Positions 14,609 to 23,174 of a DNA stretch of 64,000 bases are shown here, in pieces. The notes under the pieces are model-generated. The model made no database searches and had not been told where the DNA came from. It saw only the letters and a list, made by a program, of their open reading frames with translations. The stretch spans positions 1 through 64,000 of the forward strand of contig SFLH01000004.1 in assembly GCA_004554585.1 (NCBI GenBank), written 5' to 3'. Positions within the stretch are counted from its first letter, which is position 1; every line of letters begins with the position of its first letter. The DNA is from Clostridiales bacterium. GTDB taxonomy: Bacteria > Bacillota > Clostridia > Oscillospirales > Oscillospiraceae. The position numbers were made by a program, and so were the translations under genes.

Positions 14609-16492
14609 ATGAACAAGAAACAAAAGACCATGCTGGGGCGCATCTTGGTCTCAGCGGCCCTGATGGTGGGGCTTGCCTTCGCCCCCCTCACCGGCTGGCC
14701 TCGCTTTGCCGCTTACCTGGTGCCCTACCTCATCATCGGCCATGACATCCTGCGCAAGGCGGCCAAGGGGATCAAAAACCGCCAGGTGTTTGACGAGAGC
14801 TTCCTCATGGCGGTGGCCACCCTGGGGGCCATCGCCCTGGCCCTCACCGAGGACGGGGACTACACCGAGGCCATCGCCGTCATGCTCTTCTACCAGGTGG
14901 GAGAGTGGTTTCAGAGCTACGCGGTGGGCAGGAGCCGCCGGAACATCAGCCAGCTCATGGACATCCGTCCCGACTACGCCAATGTGGAGCGGGACGGCCA
15001 GGTGGTCCAGGTGGACCCGGATGAGGTGACGGTGGGCACGGTGATCCTGGTCCAGCCGGGGGAGAAGGTCCCCCTTGACGGTGTGGTGGTGGAGGGGTCC
15101 TCCACCTTGAACACCAGCGCGCTGACCGGGGAGAGCCTGCCCCGGCAGGCCGCGGCGGGGGAGGAGGTCCTCAGCGGCTGTGTGAACCTGACGGGCCTGC
15201 TGAAAATTCGGACCACCAAAGAATTTGGGGCGTCCACTGTTTCCCAAATTCTGGACCTGGTGGAGAATGCCAGCTCCCGGAAGTCCCGCTCGGAGGCCTT
15301 CATCACCAAGTTTGCCCGGGTCTATACCCCGGCAGTGTGTGGGGCGGCCCTGATGCTGGCGGTGCTGCCGCCGCTGATCCGCCTGGGCGCCTTGGGGCTG
15401 GCCCCGGCCTGGGGAGACTGGCTCTACCGGGCCCTGACCTTCCTGGTCATCAGCTGCCCCTGCGCTCTGGTCATCAGCATCCCTCTGAGCTTTTTTGCCG
15501 GCATCGGCGGAGCCAGCAAGGCCGGGGTGCTGGTGAAGGGCTCCAACTATTTGGAGGCCCTGGCCCAGACTTCCTGCGTGGTCTTTGACAAGACGGGCAC
15601 CCTCACCCAGGGGGTATTCCAGGTGGTGGGCATCCACCACGCCGCCCTGCCGGAGGAGAAGGTCTTGGAATACGCGGCCTTGGCCGAAAGTGCCTCCTCC
15701 CACCCTATCAGCAAGAGCCTGCGCCAGGCCTGCGGCAAGGACCTGGACCGCTGCCGTGTAACGGATATCCAGGAGATCTCTGGCTGCGGGGTGATGGCCC
15801 AGGTGGACGGCATCCCCGTGGCCGCGGGCAACGAGAAGCTCATGGCCCAGGTGGGGGTCCAGGCAGAGCCCTGCCGGCAGGTGGGTACGGTGGTCCATTT
15901 GGCCGTAGACGGGGCCTACGTAGGCCATATCCTGGTGGCCGATGTGCTCAAACCCACCGCCAAGCAGGCCATGGCCGACCTGCGGCGAGCGGGGGTGGAA
16001 CAGACCGTCATGCTCACCGGCGACAGGGAAGAGGCAGCCCGGCAGGTGGCCAGGGAAGTGGGGGTGGACCAGGTCCACAGCCAGCTGCTGCCCGGGGAAA
16101 AGGTGACCTGGGTGGAGCGGCTTCTGGCCGGCCTGCCGCCCCGGAAAAAGCTGGCTTTTGTGGGCGACGGCATCAACGACGCCCCTGTGCTGGCCCGGGC
16201 GGACATTGGCATTGCCATGGGGGCTATGGGCTCCGACGCGGCCATCGAGGCCGCTGACGTGGTGCTCATGGACGACGACCCGAGAAAGATCGCCAAGGCC
16301 ATCCGCATCTCGAGAAAATGCCTGGGCATCGTCTCTCAGAACATCGTCTTTGCCCTGGGGGTCAAGGGGGTGTGCCTGGTGCTGGGCGCTCTGGGTATCG
16401 CCAACATGTGGCTGGCCATCTTCGCCGATGTGGGGGTAATGATTCTGGCGGTGCTCAATGCCATCCGGGCCCTGTTTGTGCAGAAGCTGTGA
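14609..16492 (+). CDS. Heavy-metal-transporting P1B-type ATPase
   Basis: It exports a soft or transition metal ion across the cytoplasmic membrane using ATP. The 627-residue protein shows, in order, the actuator motif ALTGES, the membrane metal site SCPCALVIS (CPC), the phosphorylation motif DKTGTLT, the SSHPIS histidine-proline motif, and GDGINDAPVLARAD. Membrane segments are grouped near residues 12-60, 85-110, 240-300 and at the C-terminus. The N-terminus lacks an HMA domain, which is supplied by the upstream gene. The CPC motif fits Cd/Zn/Pb/Co or Cu pumps and does not decide between them. Confidence 0.93.
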   Translation: MNKKQKTMLGRILVSAALMVGLAFAPLTGWPRFAAYLVPYLIIGHDILRKAAKGIKNRQVFDESFLMAVATLGAIALALTEDGDYTEAIAVMLFYQVGEWFQSYAVGRSRRNISQLMDIRPDYANVERDGQVVQVDPDEVTVGTVILVQPGEKVPLDGVVVEGSSTLNTSALTGESLPRQAAAGEEVLSGCVNLTGLLKIRTTKEFGASTVSQILDLVENASSRKSRSEAFITKFARVYTPAVCGAALMLAVLPPLIRLGALGLAPAWGDWLYRALTFLVISCPCALVISIPLSFFAGIGGASKAGVLVKGSNYLEALAQTSCVVFDKTGTLTQGVFQVVGIHHAALPEEKVLEYAALAESASSHPISKSLRQACGKDLDRCRVTDIQEISGCGVMAQVDGIPVAAGNEKLMAQVGVQAEPCRQVGTVVHLAVDGAYVGHILVADVLKPTAKQAMADLRRAGVEQTVMLTGDREEAARQVAREVGVDQVHSQLLPGEKVTWVERLLAGLPPRKKLAFVGDGINDAPVLARADIGIAMGAMGSDAAIEAADVVLMDDDPRKIAKAIRISRKCLGIVSQNIVFALGVKGVCLVLGALGIANMWLAIFADVGVMILAVLNAIRALFVQKL

Positions 16493-16512
16493 CCTGGCCG
16501 CGCGCAAAGAGA

Positions 16513-16550
16513 AAAGCACCCTGCCGCCCCCTTGGGGGCGGCAGGGTGCT
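16513..16550. terminator. Hairpin between convergent genes
   Basis: AGCACCCTGCCGCCCCC / GGGGGCGGCAGGGTGCT, a perfect 17-bp stem with a two-base loop. The flanking T/A-runs are short, but position and stability fit a bidirectional terminator. Confidence 0.75.
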
Positions 16551-16555
16551 GTATC

Positions 16556-16807
16556 TCAGGGCTTTTTGGCCTCTTTCGGCTCTTCCACGGCGTTTTTTTT
16601 GCTCCGGCGCTCCAGTTCTCGGGCTGCCTCCTGCTCCACCCAGAGCAGGAACTCCACGCTGTCCATGTCGTGAAGGGGATTGATCCGGGGCTCCTCGTCG
16701 TCTGCCGCCGGTTCGGGCTCCTCCTCCTGGGGCAGGATGCCCAGGGAGAGCAGGTCAAAGTCGTCGGGAGAGTGCAGGCCGCTGACGCCGTCAGGGAACT
16801 TGTCCAT
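16556..16807 (-). CDS. Small acidic hypothetical protein
   Basis: An 83-residue protein rich in Glu, Asp and Pro with a Lys-rich tail; no membrane segment, signal peptide or known domain is visible. The middle LLSLGILPQEEEPEPAADD is acidic and probably disordered, followed by an amphipathic stretch DSVEFLLWVEQEAARELERR. GGAGGTATCCCCC precedes the ATG, and a promoter (GTGACA-17-TAAAAT) lies upstream, so expression is credible. Function unknown. Confidence 0.7.
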   Translation of the reverse strand: MDKFPDGVSGLHSPDDFDLLSLGILPQEEEPEPAADDEEPRINPLHDMDSVEFLLWVEQEAARELERRSKKNAVEEPKEAKKP

Positions 16808-16843
16808 GGGGGATACCTCCTGGGATGCAGTGAATTTGGCCCC

Positions 16844-16872
16844 ATTTTAGCACACAAAGGGGCCGTTGTCAC
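16844..16872 (-). promoter_or_regulatory. Promoter of the small acidic protein gene
   Basis: Minus strand GTGACA (16872-16867), 17 bases, TAAAAT (16849-16844). Confidence 0.7.
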
Positions 16873-16927
16873 GGGATTTCTCCCAGCCAGCCGGGAAGAA
16901 TTTGTGGAGAAAGCCCGAAAAAATCCC

Positions 16928-16956
16928 TTGACAAACGGCATTAAATCCCGTACCAT
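16928..16956 (+). promoter_or_regulatory. Promoter of the lysine-riboswitch/dap operon
   Basis: TTGACA (16928-16933), 17 bases, TACCAT (16951-16956). Transcription should start near 16963, just before the aptamer. Confidence 0.75.
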
Positions 16957-16963
16957 ATAGGGC

Positions 16964-17146
16964 AACCAGAGATAGAGGCGCGTTGCATCATCAGTACCCG
17001 ACGCCAATGCCGTGCAGGGCAGGCCCGGGGAAAGGGATGGACGCCGAAGGCGGTCTTCGCTGCAAAGGAGGCCGAACTGGGCGGGCAAACTAAGAGTTGC
17101 CCGACTGTCGCAAATGGTAAAGTTTGCGGAGGGCTATCCTTGATAC
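16964..17146 (+). ncRNA. Lysine riboswitch (L-box) aptamer
   Basis: The conserved L-box elements occur in order: GATAGAGGCGC (16971), CAGTA (16992), GGGGAAAGGGA (17027), ACGCCGAAGGCGG (17041), CTGGGCGGGC (17077) and the closing GGAGGGCTATCCTT (17128). The aptamer binds lysine and controls the dapA-dapB-lysA operon downstream. Its 3' P1 strand continues into CTTGATA (17139-17145), which can pair with TATCAAG (17187-17193) in the terminator stem; ligand binding would free that stem and stop transcription. Confidence 0.9.
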
Positions 17147-17187
17147 AGTCACCCCTGACGCGACCCGTCCGTGGTGCATGTGATGTT

Positions 17188-17226
17188 ATCAAGCAGCTAT
17201 CCCCGCATAGCTTGCTTGATTTTTTT
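17188..17226 (+). terminator. Riboswitch-controlled terminator before dapA
   Basis: ATCAAGCAGCTAT pairs with ATAGCTTGCTTGAT (one bulge), followed by TTTTTT. It is the expression platform of the lysine riboswitch. Confidence 0.88.
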
Positions 17227-17288
17227 GTTGCCTTTTTCGGCGGCAGGGAGATTGGGCAGGACATCGTATTATGCAGGAGGAACCTACT

Positions 17289-18182
17289 ATGAAGAACTCG
17301 ACTCCCATTTTCCGCGGCATCGCTACCGCACTCATCACCCCTACCACCCCCACCGGCGTGGACTACGACCGCCTGGCCAAGCTCATCGACTGGCAGATCG
17401 CCCAGGGGATCAACGCCCTGGTCATCTGCGGTACCACTGGTGAGAGCTCCACCCTCACCGATGCTGAGCACCGCAAGGTCATGGCCTATGCCTGCGAGTA
17501 TGTCAACGGCCGGGTCCCCGTCATCTGCGGCACCGGCTCCAACGAGACCGACTACTCCGTGGAGCTGACCAAGAGCGCCTGCGCCTCTGGCGCCGACGCC
17601 GTGCTGGTGGTCACCCCCTATTACAACAAGACCACCCAGAAGGGCCTGGTGACCATGTACAACACCATCGCCGATGCCAGCACCAAGCCCGTCATCCTCT
17701 ATAACGTCCCCTCCCGCACGGGCATCGGCATCGACCCGGCCACCTATGTGAAGCTGGCCGAGCACCCCAACATCGCCGCCATCAAGGAGGCCAACAGCGA
17801 CATCTCCAAGATCGTGGAGACCTTCTCCCTGGTGGGCGACAAGCTGGACATCTACTCCGGCAACGACGACCAGATCGTGCCCATCCTGTCTATGGGCGGC
17901 CAGGGCTGCATCTCCGTGCTGTCTAACGTCATCCCCGCCCAGACCGTGGCCATCACCGACAAGTTCTTTGCCGGGGATGTGGCCGGCTCTGCCCAGCTGC
18001 AGTGCCAGTTCATGCCCCTGGTCCGCTCCCTCTTCTGCGAGAGCAATCCCATCCCCGTCAAGGCCGCCATGGCCGCCATGGGCTTCTGCGAGAACTATCT
18101 CCGTCTGCCTCTGGTTCCCATGGAGGAGGACCACTATCAGGTCATGCTCCAGCGCATGCGGGCTCTGGGCATCCAGGTGTAA
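17289..18182 (+). CDS. dapA: 4-hydroxy-tetrahydrodipicolinate synthase
   Basis: DapA condenses pyruvate with aspartate semialdehyde, the first step of the diaminopimelate/lysine branch and, in spore formers, of dipicolinate synthesis. The 297-residue protein is of normal length. It has the pyruvate-binding GTTGESSTL loop, YYNKTTQKGL with the catalytic Tyr, YNVPSRTG, and IKEAN with the Schiff-base Lys. AGGAGG lies 8 bases before the chosen ATG. It is the first gene behind the lysine riboswitch; dapB follows after 18 bases. Confidence 0.96.
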   Translation: MKNSTPIFRGIATALITPTTPTGVDYDRLAKLIDWQIAQGINALVICGTTGESSTLTDAEHRKVMAYACEYVNGRVPVICGTGSNETDYSVELTKSACASGADAVLVVTPYYNKTTQKGLVTMYNTIADASTKPVILYNVPSRTGIGIDPATYVKLAEHPNIAAIKEANSDISKIVETFSLVGDKLDIYSGNDDQIVPILSMGGQGCISVLSNVIPAQTVAITDKFFAGDVAGSAQLQCQFMPLVRSLFCESNPIPVKAAMAAMGFCENYLRLPLVPMEEDHYQVMLQRMRALGIQV

Positions 18183-18200
18183 GAGAAAGGAAGCGTTCCT

Positions 18201-18929
18201 ATGAATATCATCGTCAACGGCGCCGCCGGACGCATGGGTCAGCAGGTCTGCCGCCTGCTGGCCGAGCAGGGCCACACCCTGGCCGCCGCGGTGGACCGGG
18301 CCGGCGGGGAGGGCTTCTGCGCTGCCCTGGCCGACTACACCGGCCCGGCGGACGTGGTCATCGACTTCTCCTTCCACGAGGGCGTGGGGGAGCTGGTGGA
18401 CTACTGCGTGAGCCGGAAGCTGCCCCTGGTGGCGGCCACCACCGGCTACACCCCCGAGGAGTTCCAGCGTCTGGAGGCGGGGGCCAAGGAGATTCCCATC
18501 TTCCAGTCCTACAACATGTCCATCGGCGTGGCCCTGCTGGCCAAGCTGGTGGGCCAGGCGGCAGCCATCTTCCAGGGCTGTGACGTGGAGATCGTGGAGG
18601 CCCACCACAACCGCAAGGCCGATGCCCCCAGTGGCACCGCCTTGCTCCTGGCCGATGCCGTGAAAGCCAAGCGCCCGGATGCGGAATACGTCTTCGGCCG
18701 CTCCGGCCAGCACAAGCGCCAGCCCAACGAGATCGGCATCCACGCCCTGCGCATGGGCAACGTGGTGGGAGAGCACGAGGTGATCTTCGCCACCGACAAC
18801 CAGACCATCACCCTCAAGCACCAGGCCCACGACCGGGCCCTCTTCGCCGAGGGCGCCCTGGCGGCGGCCCACTTTGTGGTGGGACAGCCTGCCGGCCTGT
18901 ACCACATGGACCACCTGCTGGGCCTGTGA
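18201..18929 (+). CDS. dapB: 4-hydroxy-tetrahydrodipicolinate reductase
   Basis: DapB reduces the DapA product with NAD(P)H. The 242-residue protein is slightly shorter than the usual 250-270. It begins with the nucleotide-binding IIVNGAAGRMGQQV, has the catalytic EAHHNRKADAPSGTA motif and the C-terminal GALAAAHFVVGQPAGLYHM. An AAGGAAG site precedes the ATG. Second gene of the riboswitch-controlled operon. Confidence 0.95.
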   Translation: MNIIVNGAAGRMGQQVCRLLAEQGHTLAAAVDRAGGEGFCAALADYTGPADVVIDFSFHEGVGELVDYCVSRKLPLVAATTGYTPEEFQRLEAGAKEIPIFQSYNMSIGVALLAKLVGQAAAIFQGCDVEIVEAHHNRKADAPSGTALLLADAVKAKRPDAEYVFGRSGQHKRQPNEIGIHALRMGNVVGEHEVIFATDNQTITLKHQAHDRALFAEGALAAAHFVVGQPAGLYHMDHLLGL

Positions 18930-18965
18930 GGGCAGAGAGAAACCATAGAAAGACAGGAATGACCT

Positions 18966-20261
18966 ATGTTATACGACAATCTGGGCATCAATGACCAGGG
19001 CCATCTGACCGTGGGCGGGCTGGATACCGTCCGGCTGGCCGAGAAATTCGGCGCCCCCCTGTACGTGCTGGACGAGGACCGGGTGCGGGAAAACTGCCGC
19101 ACCTATGTTCAGGCCATGGCCCAGTATCTGCCCGAGCACTCCATGCCGCTGTTTGCCGGCAAGGCCCTGTGCTTCAAGGGCCTCTACCCCGTGCTGGAGG
19201 AGGAGGGCATGGGGGCGGATGTGGTCTCCCCCGGGGAGATCTACACCGCCCTGGCTGGAGGCTTCCCGGCGGACAAGCTCTACTTCCACGGCAACAACAA
19301 GACCGACGAGGACATCGCCTACGCCCTGGACAATGGGGTGGGCTGCTTCATCGTGGACAACCACCAGGAGTTGGAGGCCCTGGACCGGGCGGCCGCCCAG
19401 CGGGGCAAGCGTCAGCGGGTGCTGCTGCGGGTGACCCCCGGCATCGACCCCCACACCCTCCAGGCCATCAACACCGGGCGCATCGACTGCCAGTTCGGGG
19501 TTCCCATCGAGACCGGCCAGGCGGCCCGGTTTGTGGCCGCGGCCCTGACCATGGAGCACCTGGAGGTGGAGGGCTTCCACAGCCACATCGGTTCCCAGAT
19601 TTTCGAGGCGGAGCCCTTCTGCGACGCCGTGGACATCCTGCTGGACTTCGCCCAGGGCCTGCGCCAGGACCTGGGATTTGTGGCCCGGACCTTTAACCTG
19701 GGCGGCGGCTTTGGGGTGCGCTATCGGGACAGTGACCCGGTGGTGGATATCCCCGCCAACATCCAGGCCCTTGCCGACCACCTGACCCAAGGCTGCCTGG
19801 CCAAGGGCTATCCTCTGCCCCGCATCCTGCTGGAGCCCGGCCGGAGCATCGTGGCCGACGCCGGCCTGACCCTCTACCGGGTGGGCGGGGAGAAGACCAT
19901 CGAGGGCTACCGCAGTTACCTCACCGTCAACGGGGGCATGACCGACAACCCCCGCTATGCCCTCTACCAGTCCCCCTACACTGTCCTGCCCGCCAACCGG
20001 ATGCAGGAGCCCCGGGACTTTGTGTGCACCATCGCTGGCCGGTGCTGTGAGAGCGGAGACCTGATCCAGGAGAACATCTCCCTGCCCCATCTGGGCCGGG
20101 ACGACCTGATCGCCGTGCTCACCACAGGGGCCTACAACTTCACCATGGCCTCCAACTACAACCGCCTGTGCCGACCCGCCCTGGTGATGGTCCGCCAGGG
20201 GAAGGCCCGGCTGGCTGTGCGCCGGCAGACCTTCGCGGACTTGGTGGCCTGCGACCTATAG
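18966..20261 (+). CDS. lysA: Diaminopimelate decarboxylase
   Basis: LysA is a PLP enzyme that decarboxylates meso-diaminopimelate to L-lysine. The 431-residue protein has FAGKALCFKG with the PLP-binding Lys, GFHSHIGSQIF, the FNLGGGFGVRY loop, LEPGRSIVADAGLT and CESGDLIQEN. It closes the operon, so lysine shuts down its own synthesis through the riboswitch; diaminopimelate for cell wall would fall as well unless read-through persists. A strong terminator follows within 30 bases. Confidence 0.95.
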   Translation: MLYDNLGINDQGHLTVGGLDTVRLAEKFGAPLYVLDEDRVRENCRTYVQAMAQYLPEHSMPLFAGKALCFKGLYPVLEEEGMGADVVSPGEIYTALAGGFPADKLYFHGNNKTDEDIAYALDNGVGCFIVDNHQELEALDRAAAQRGKRQRVLLRVTPGIDPHTLQAINTGRIDCQFGVPIETGQAARFVAAALTMEHLEVEGFHSHIGSQIFEAEPFCDAVDILLDFAQGLRQDLGFVARTFNLGGGFGVRYRDSDPVVDIPANIQALADHLTQGCLAKGYPLPRILLEPGRSIVADAGLTLYRVGGEKTIEGYRSYLTVNGGMTDNPRYALYQSPYTVLPANRMQEPRDFVCTIAGRCCESGDLIQENISLPHLGRDDLIAVLTTGAYNFTMASNYNRLCRPALVMVRQGKARLAVRRQTFADLVACDL

Positions 20262-20286
20262 CTTACCGCGCGTCTTGCGTGTACGG

Positions 20287-20323
20287 AAAAAGACTGGTAT
20301 CCTTTTGGTATACCAGTCTTTTT
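20287..20323 (+). terminator. Terminator of the dapA-dapB-lysA operon
   Basis: AAAAAGACTGGTATAC-type stem (AAAAAGACTGGTAT / ATACCAGTCTTTTT) with a terminal T-run. Confidence 0.92.
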
Positions 20324-20341
20324 ACATGAGGAGGGAGTATT

Positions 20342-20785
20342 GTGGAAATTCGACGGGCACGCTTTGAGGACATGCCGGGGGTATATACCTGCTGCGTCCA
20401 TTCTTTTCGGGACTACATCCTGCTCATCGGCCAGACCCCTGGGCCCATGCGGGAGGACTATTGTCAGTCCCTGAAAGACCACACGCTGTTTGTGGCGGTG
20501 GAAGGGGAGCAAGTGGTGGGCTATGTGCTCATCAAGGATGGGGAAGGCGAGGTCATGTGGATGGATGTCCTGGCCGCCTGGCCCCAGGGAACTGGCGCCG
20601 GCCGGGCCCTGATGGACGTGTGTGAGGACTACATCCGCCGCCAGGGCAAGAAGGAATGCCGGCTGTATACCCATGTGGAGTACCGGCGTACCCAAGGCAT
20701 TTACCTGCGCCGGGGCTATACCATCTACGACCGGGTCCAAGAGGACGGCCTTGACCGCTACTATATGAAAAAGCGCCTGGTGTGA
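20342..20785 (+). CDS. GNAT family N-acetyltransferase
   Basis: A 147-residue acetyl-CoA-dependent N-acetyltransferase. The fold is shown by the N-terminal IRRARFEDMPGVY, the central strand MWMDVLAAWPQGTGAGRALM with a modified acetyl-CoA loop (Q-G-T-G-A-G), and a C-terminal YLRRGYTIYDR typical of the family. GTG at 20342 is preceded by GAGGAGGGA. The substrate is unknown. It lies between two terminators and must have its own promoter, which I could not define. Confidence 0.85.
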   Translation: MEIRRARFEDMPGVYTCCVHSFRDYILLIGQTPGPMREDYCQSLKDHTLFVAVEGEQVVGYVLIKDGEGEVMWMDVLAAWPQGTGAGRALMDVCEDYIRRQGKKECRLYTHVEYRRTQGIYLRRGYTIYDRVQEDGLDRYYMKKRLV

Positions 20786-20800
20786 CCAGGCCTACGCGCG

Positions 20801-20833
20801 ACACCCCCCGAAGGAAACCTCCTTCGGGGGGTG
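20801..20833. terminator. Bidirectional terminator between GNAT and MATE genes
   Basis: ACACCCCCCGAAGGA / TCCTTCGGGGGGTG stem between two convergent genes. Confidence 0.8.
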
Positions 20834-20868
20834 CTATGCGAAGAGAGCGAAAAGAGGCAAACGATAGG

Positions 20869-22194
20869 TTACAGGGTCTTGTTCCGGCGCAGGAGCACCA
20901 GCCCCAGAGCCAGACTGAGCAGCTCACCGATGAGGGCGGCGGTCCAGATGAGGGAGCTGGCCCCCAGCAGGTTGAGCACCAGCAGGGCGGCGGGCAGCAG
21001 CACGAAGCCCCGGCCCAGGGACAGCAGGGCAGAGGACCCTGCCCTGCCCAGGGCGGCAAAGTAGCCGGCCAGGACGATGGTGATGCCCGCGGGCAGGTAG
21101 GACAGGGCGAACTGCCGCAGGGCGGCCACGGTCTGGTCGAACAGGGTGCTCTCGCCGCTGAGCAGCAGGGCCACGATCCCGCCCGGGGCGGCCAGGCATA
21201 CGCCCACCACCACTGCGCCAACCACCAGAACCAACAGGAAGGACCGGCGCAGGTACAGGCGGATGGCGCTGGGGTCCTGCTCACCCACAGCCAAGCTCAC
21301 CAGGGGCATCATGCCCTGGGCAATGCCCTGCATGACCATGGAGACCAGCAGGCTTACGTAGGCGATGACGGCGTAGATGGGCAGGCTGCTCTCCCCCAGC
21401 AGGTTGGTAATGACGTGGTTGTACAGCAGGGTGAGAAAGCCCAGCATCAGCTCAATGGAGCAGTCGGCGATGCCCAGGGGCAGAATGCGCCGGAAGTCCT
21501 TCAGGTGGAAGGAGAAGCGCCGGAAGCGCAGGTTGGACTTGCCAGAGAGGAAGTAGGCCAGAAAGAAGATCAGGCTGCCCAGCTGGGCCAGGCCCGTGGC
21601 CAGGGCGGCGCCAAAGACGCCCCAGTGCCAGACCATGATGAACAGATAGTCCAGGCCCACGTTGATGAGGAAGCTCACGCCCACGCCGAACATGGCCAGT
21701 TGGGGCGCGCCGTCCACCTTCACCATGACCTCCAGACAGTAGGAGAGGATGAAGCAGACGGAGAAGAGACAGACCACATGGAGATACTGGGAACTGTAGC
21801 CCACTGTCTGGGGCCCGGCCCCCAGGAAGTAAGCCAGCGGCTCGGAGAACAGGGATACCGCCAGGGTGATGACGGCGGCGATGACCACAATGGCCACCAC
21901 CGTTTGGGTAAAAATTTTCTCCGCCTTTTCGTGCTCCCCCCGGCCCAGGGCAAAGGCGCACAGGGTGGAGGTGCCCATGGACAGGAGGATGGCTGTGCCG
22001 GAGAGAATGTTGATGAAGGGCAGAGAGATATTCACACCAGCCAGCGCCAGCTCGCCCACCCCTTTGGAGACAAAGATGCCGTCAACGATGGTATAGGCAG
22101 AGAAGAGAACCATGGCGGCCACAGAGGGGATGACGTAGTGCAGAAAGGTTTTCCAGGAACGGCTGGGGACGGATGGGGATAACACGATATTCAC
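20869..22194 (-). CDS. MATE family efflux transporter, MerR-controlled
   Basis: A 441-residue polytopic membrane protein of the multidrug and toxic compound extrusion family, with about twelve hydrophobic segments in two similar halves. The N-terminal VIPSVAAMVLFSAYTIVDGI and 'ALALAGVNISLPFINILSG'-like region are typical of the DinF/NorM-related clostridial group. It exports drugs or metabolites by Na or H antiport. It is divergent from a MerR regulator and read from a promoter with a 19-base spacer, so its expression should be switched on when that regulator binds its ligand. Confidence 0.88.
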   Translation of the reverse strand: MNIVLSPSVPSRSWKTFLHYVIPSVAAMVLFSAYTIVDGIFVSKGVGELALAGVNISLPFINILSGTAILLSMGTSTLCAFALGRGEHEKAEKIFTQTVVAIVVIAAVITLAVSLFSEPLAYFLGAGPQTVGYSSQYLHVVCLFSVCFILSYCLEVMVKVDGAPQLAMFGVGVSFLINVGLDYLFIMVWHWGVFGAALATGLAQLGSLIFFLAYFLSGKSNLRFRRFSFHLKDFRRILPLGIADCSIELMLGFLTLLYNHVITNLLGESSLPIYAVIAYVSLLVSMVMQGIAQGMMPLVSLAVGEQDPSAIRLYLRRSFLLVLVVGAVVVGVCLAAPGGIVALLLSGESTLFDQTVAALRQFALSYLPAGITIVLAGYFAALGRAGSSALLSLGRGFVLLPAALLVLNLLGASSLIWTAALIGELLSLALGLVLLRRNKTL

Positions 22195-22214
22195 CTCAGA
22201 TCAGAATCACGTCC

Positions 22215-22243
22215 TTGCGGACGTCAGCTTCGTTTGCTATACT
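22215..22243 (+). promoter_or_regulatory. Promoter of the merR-type gene
   Basis: TTGCGG (22215-22220), 17 bases, TATACT (22238-22243). The MerR dyad (22252-22272) lies just past the expected start, suggesting autorepression. Confidence 0.65.
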
Positions 22244-22244
22244 A

Positions 22245-22275
22245 AGGATAAACTATGGAGTTACCCCAGAGTCAA
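22245..22275 (-). promoter_or_regulatory. MerR-type promoter and operator of the MATE gene
   Basis: Minus strand TTGACT (22275-22270), a 19-base spacer, TATCCT (22250-22245). The spacer holds the dyad ACTATGG-N7-CCAGAGT (22252-22272). An over-long 19-base spacer filled by a dyad is the hallmark of MerR-activated promoters. Confidence 0.85.
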
Positions 22276-22313
22276 GGGGAAACGGACAAATTTTTTCCAA
22301 AGGGGAGAACCGC

Positions 22314-23138
22314 GTGGAAAAGCATGTCTTCAAGACGGCGGAGTTTGCCGCCCTGTGCGGGGTGAAGAAGGACACCCTGCTCCATTACGACCACATCGGC
22401 CTGCTCAAGCCCCAGTGGGTGGGGGAGAACGGCTACCGCTACTATTCTGCCCGACAGCTGCCTGTATACGACCTCATCGCCGCCCTGCGGCGGCTGGGGA
22501 CCCCCTTGGGGGAGATCCGGGACTACCTGTCTCGCCGCAGCCCCCAGGCCCTGTTGGAGCTGCTGGATGAGAAGAGACAGGCGCTGGCCCAGGAGCGCCA
22601 GCGTTTGGACCGCATGGAGCGGCTACTGGAGGACGCCCGAGGCAAGGCCCAGCAGGCAGCCCAGGTCCGGCCGGGGCAGATCCAACTGGAGCAGTGTCCG
22701 GAGGTGTGGTGTGCTGTGGTGGCCGCGCCGGATTTTGCCGGGGCGGGCTTTCAGGAGGCAGTGTACCTCCTGCATGTACGGCAGCTGCTGACTTGGGCCC
22801 GGGAGCAGGGTAGCCCCTCCCAGGCGCCCGGGGACATCCTATGCCGGGAGAGCATGGAGCGGGGCGAGTTTTTGGAGGACTATTACTATTGTGTCGTGCC
22901 GCCAGGGACCACTGGCTGGGAGGTCCGGATTCGTCCCGCCGGGACCTATGCGGTGCTGTACCACCAGGGGTCTTACGTCTCGGAGTACGACGCCTGCCGC
23001 CGGCTGTGGGAGTGGGTCCACCAGCAAGGGTATGTGGTGGATGGGGACCTTTACGAAGAGGACCTCATCAACGACTTTGCCACCGAGGATGCCCAGTCCT
23101 ACCTGCTGAAACTCAGCATAAAGGTCAAAACCCGCTGA
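22314..23138 (+). CDS. MerR family regulator with GyrI-like effector domain
   Basis: A 274-residue BmrR/TipA-like regulator. The N-terminal winged helix (residues 1-70; KTAEFAALCGVKKDTLLHYD, GYRYYSARQL) binds DNA; a dimerising coiled coil (about 85-125) follows; the C-terminal half (from about 130) resembles GyrI-like drug-binding domains, ending EEDLINDFATEDAQSYLLKL. GTG at 22314 is used, with AAAGGGGAG upstream. It is divergent from a MATE pump whose promoter carries the MerR signature, so the two form a drug-sensing efflux pair. Confidence 0.9.
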   Translation: MEKHVFKTAEFAALCGVKKDTLLHYDHIGLLKPQWVGENGYRYYSARQLPVYDLIAALRRLGTPLGEIRDYLSRRSPQALLELLDEKRQALAQERQRLDRMERLLEDARGKAQQAAQVRPGQIQLEQCPEVWCAVVAAPDFAGAGFQEAVYLLHVRQLLTWAREQGSPSQAPGDILCRESMERGEFLEDYYYCVVPPGTTGWEVRIRPAGTYAVLYHQGSYVSEYDACRRLWEWVHQQGYVVDGDLYEEDLINDFATEDAQSYLLKLSIKVKTR

Positions 23139-23144
23139 CGAGAC

Positions 23145-23174
23145 GAGCCCCCACCTAGTCTTGGTGGGGGCTCG
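23145..23174. terminator. Terminator of the MerR gene, overlapping the XRE pseudogene end
   Basis: GAGCCCCCACC / GGTGGGGGCTC hairpin followed by GTTGTG. It overlaps the 3' end of the leftward XRE remnant. Confidence 0.75.
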
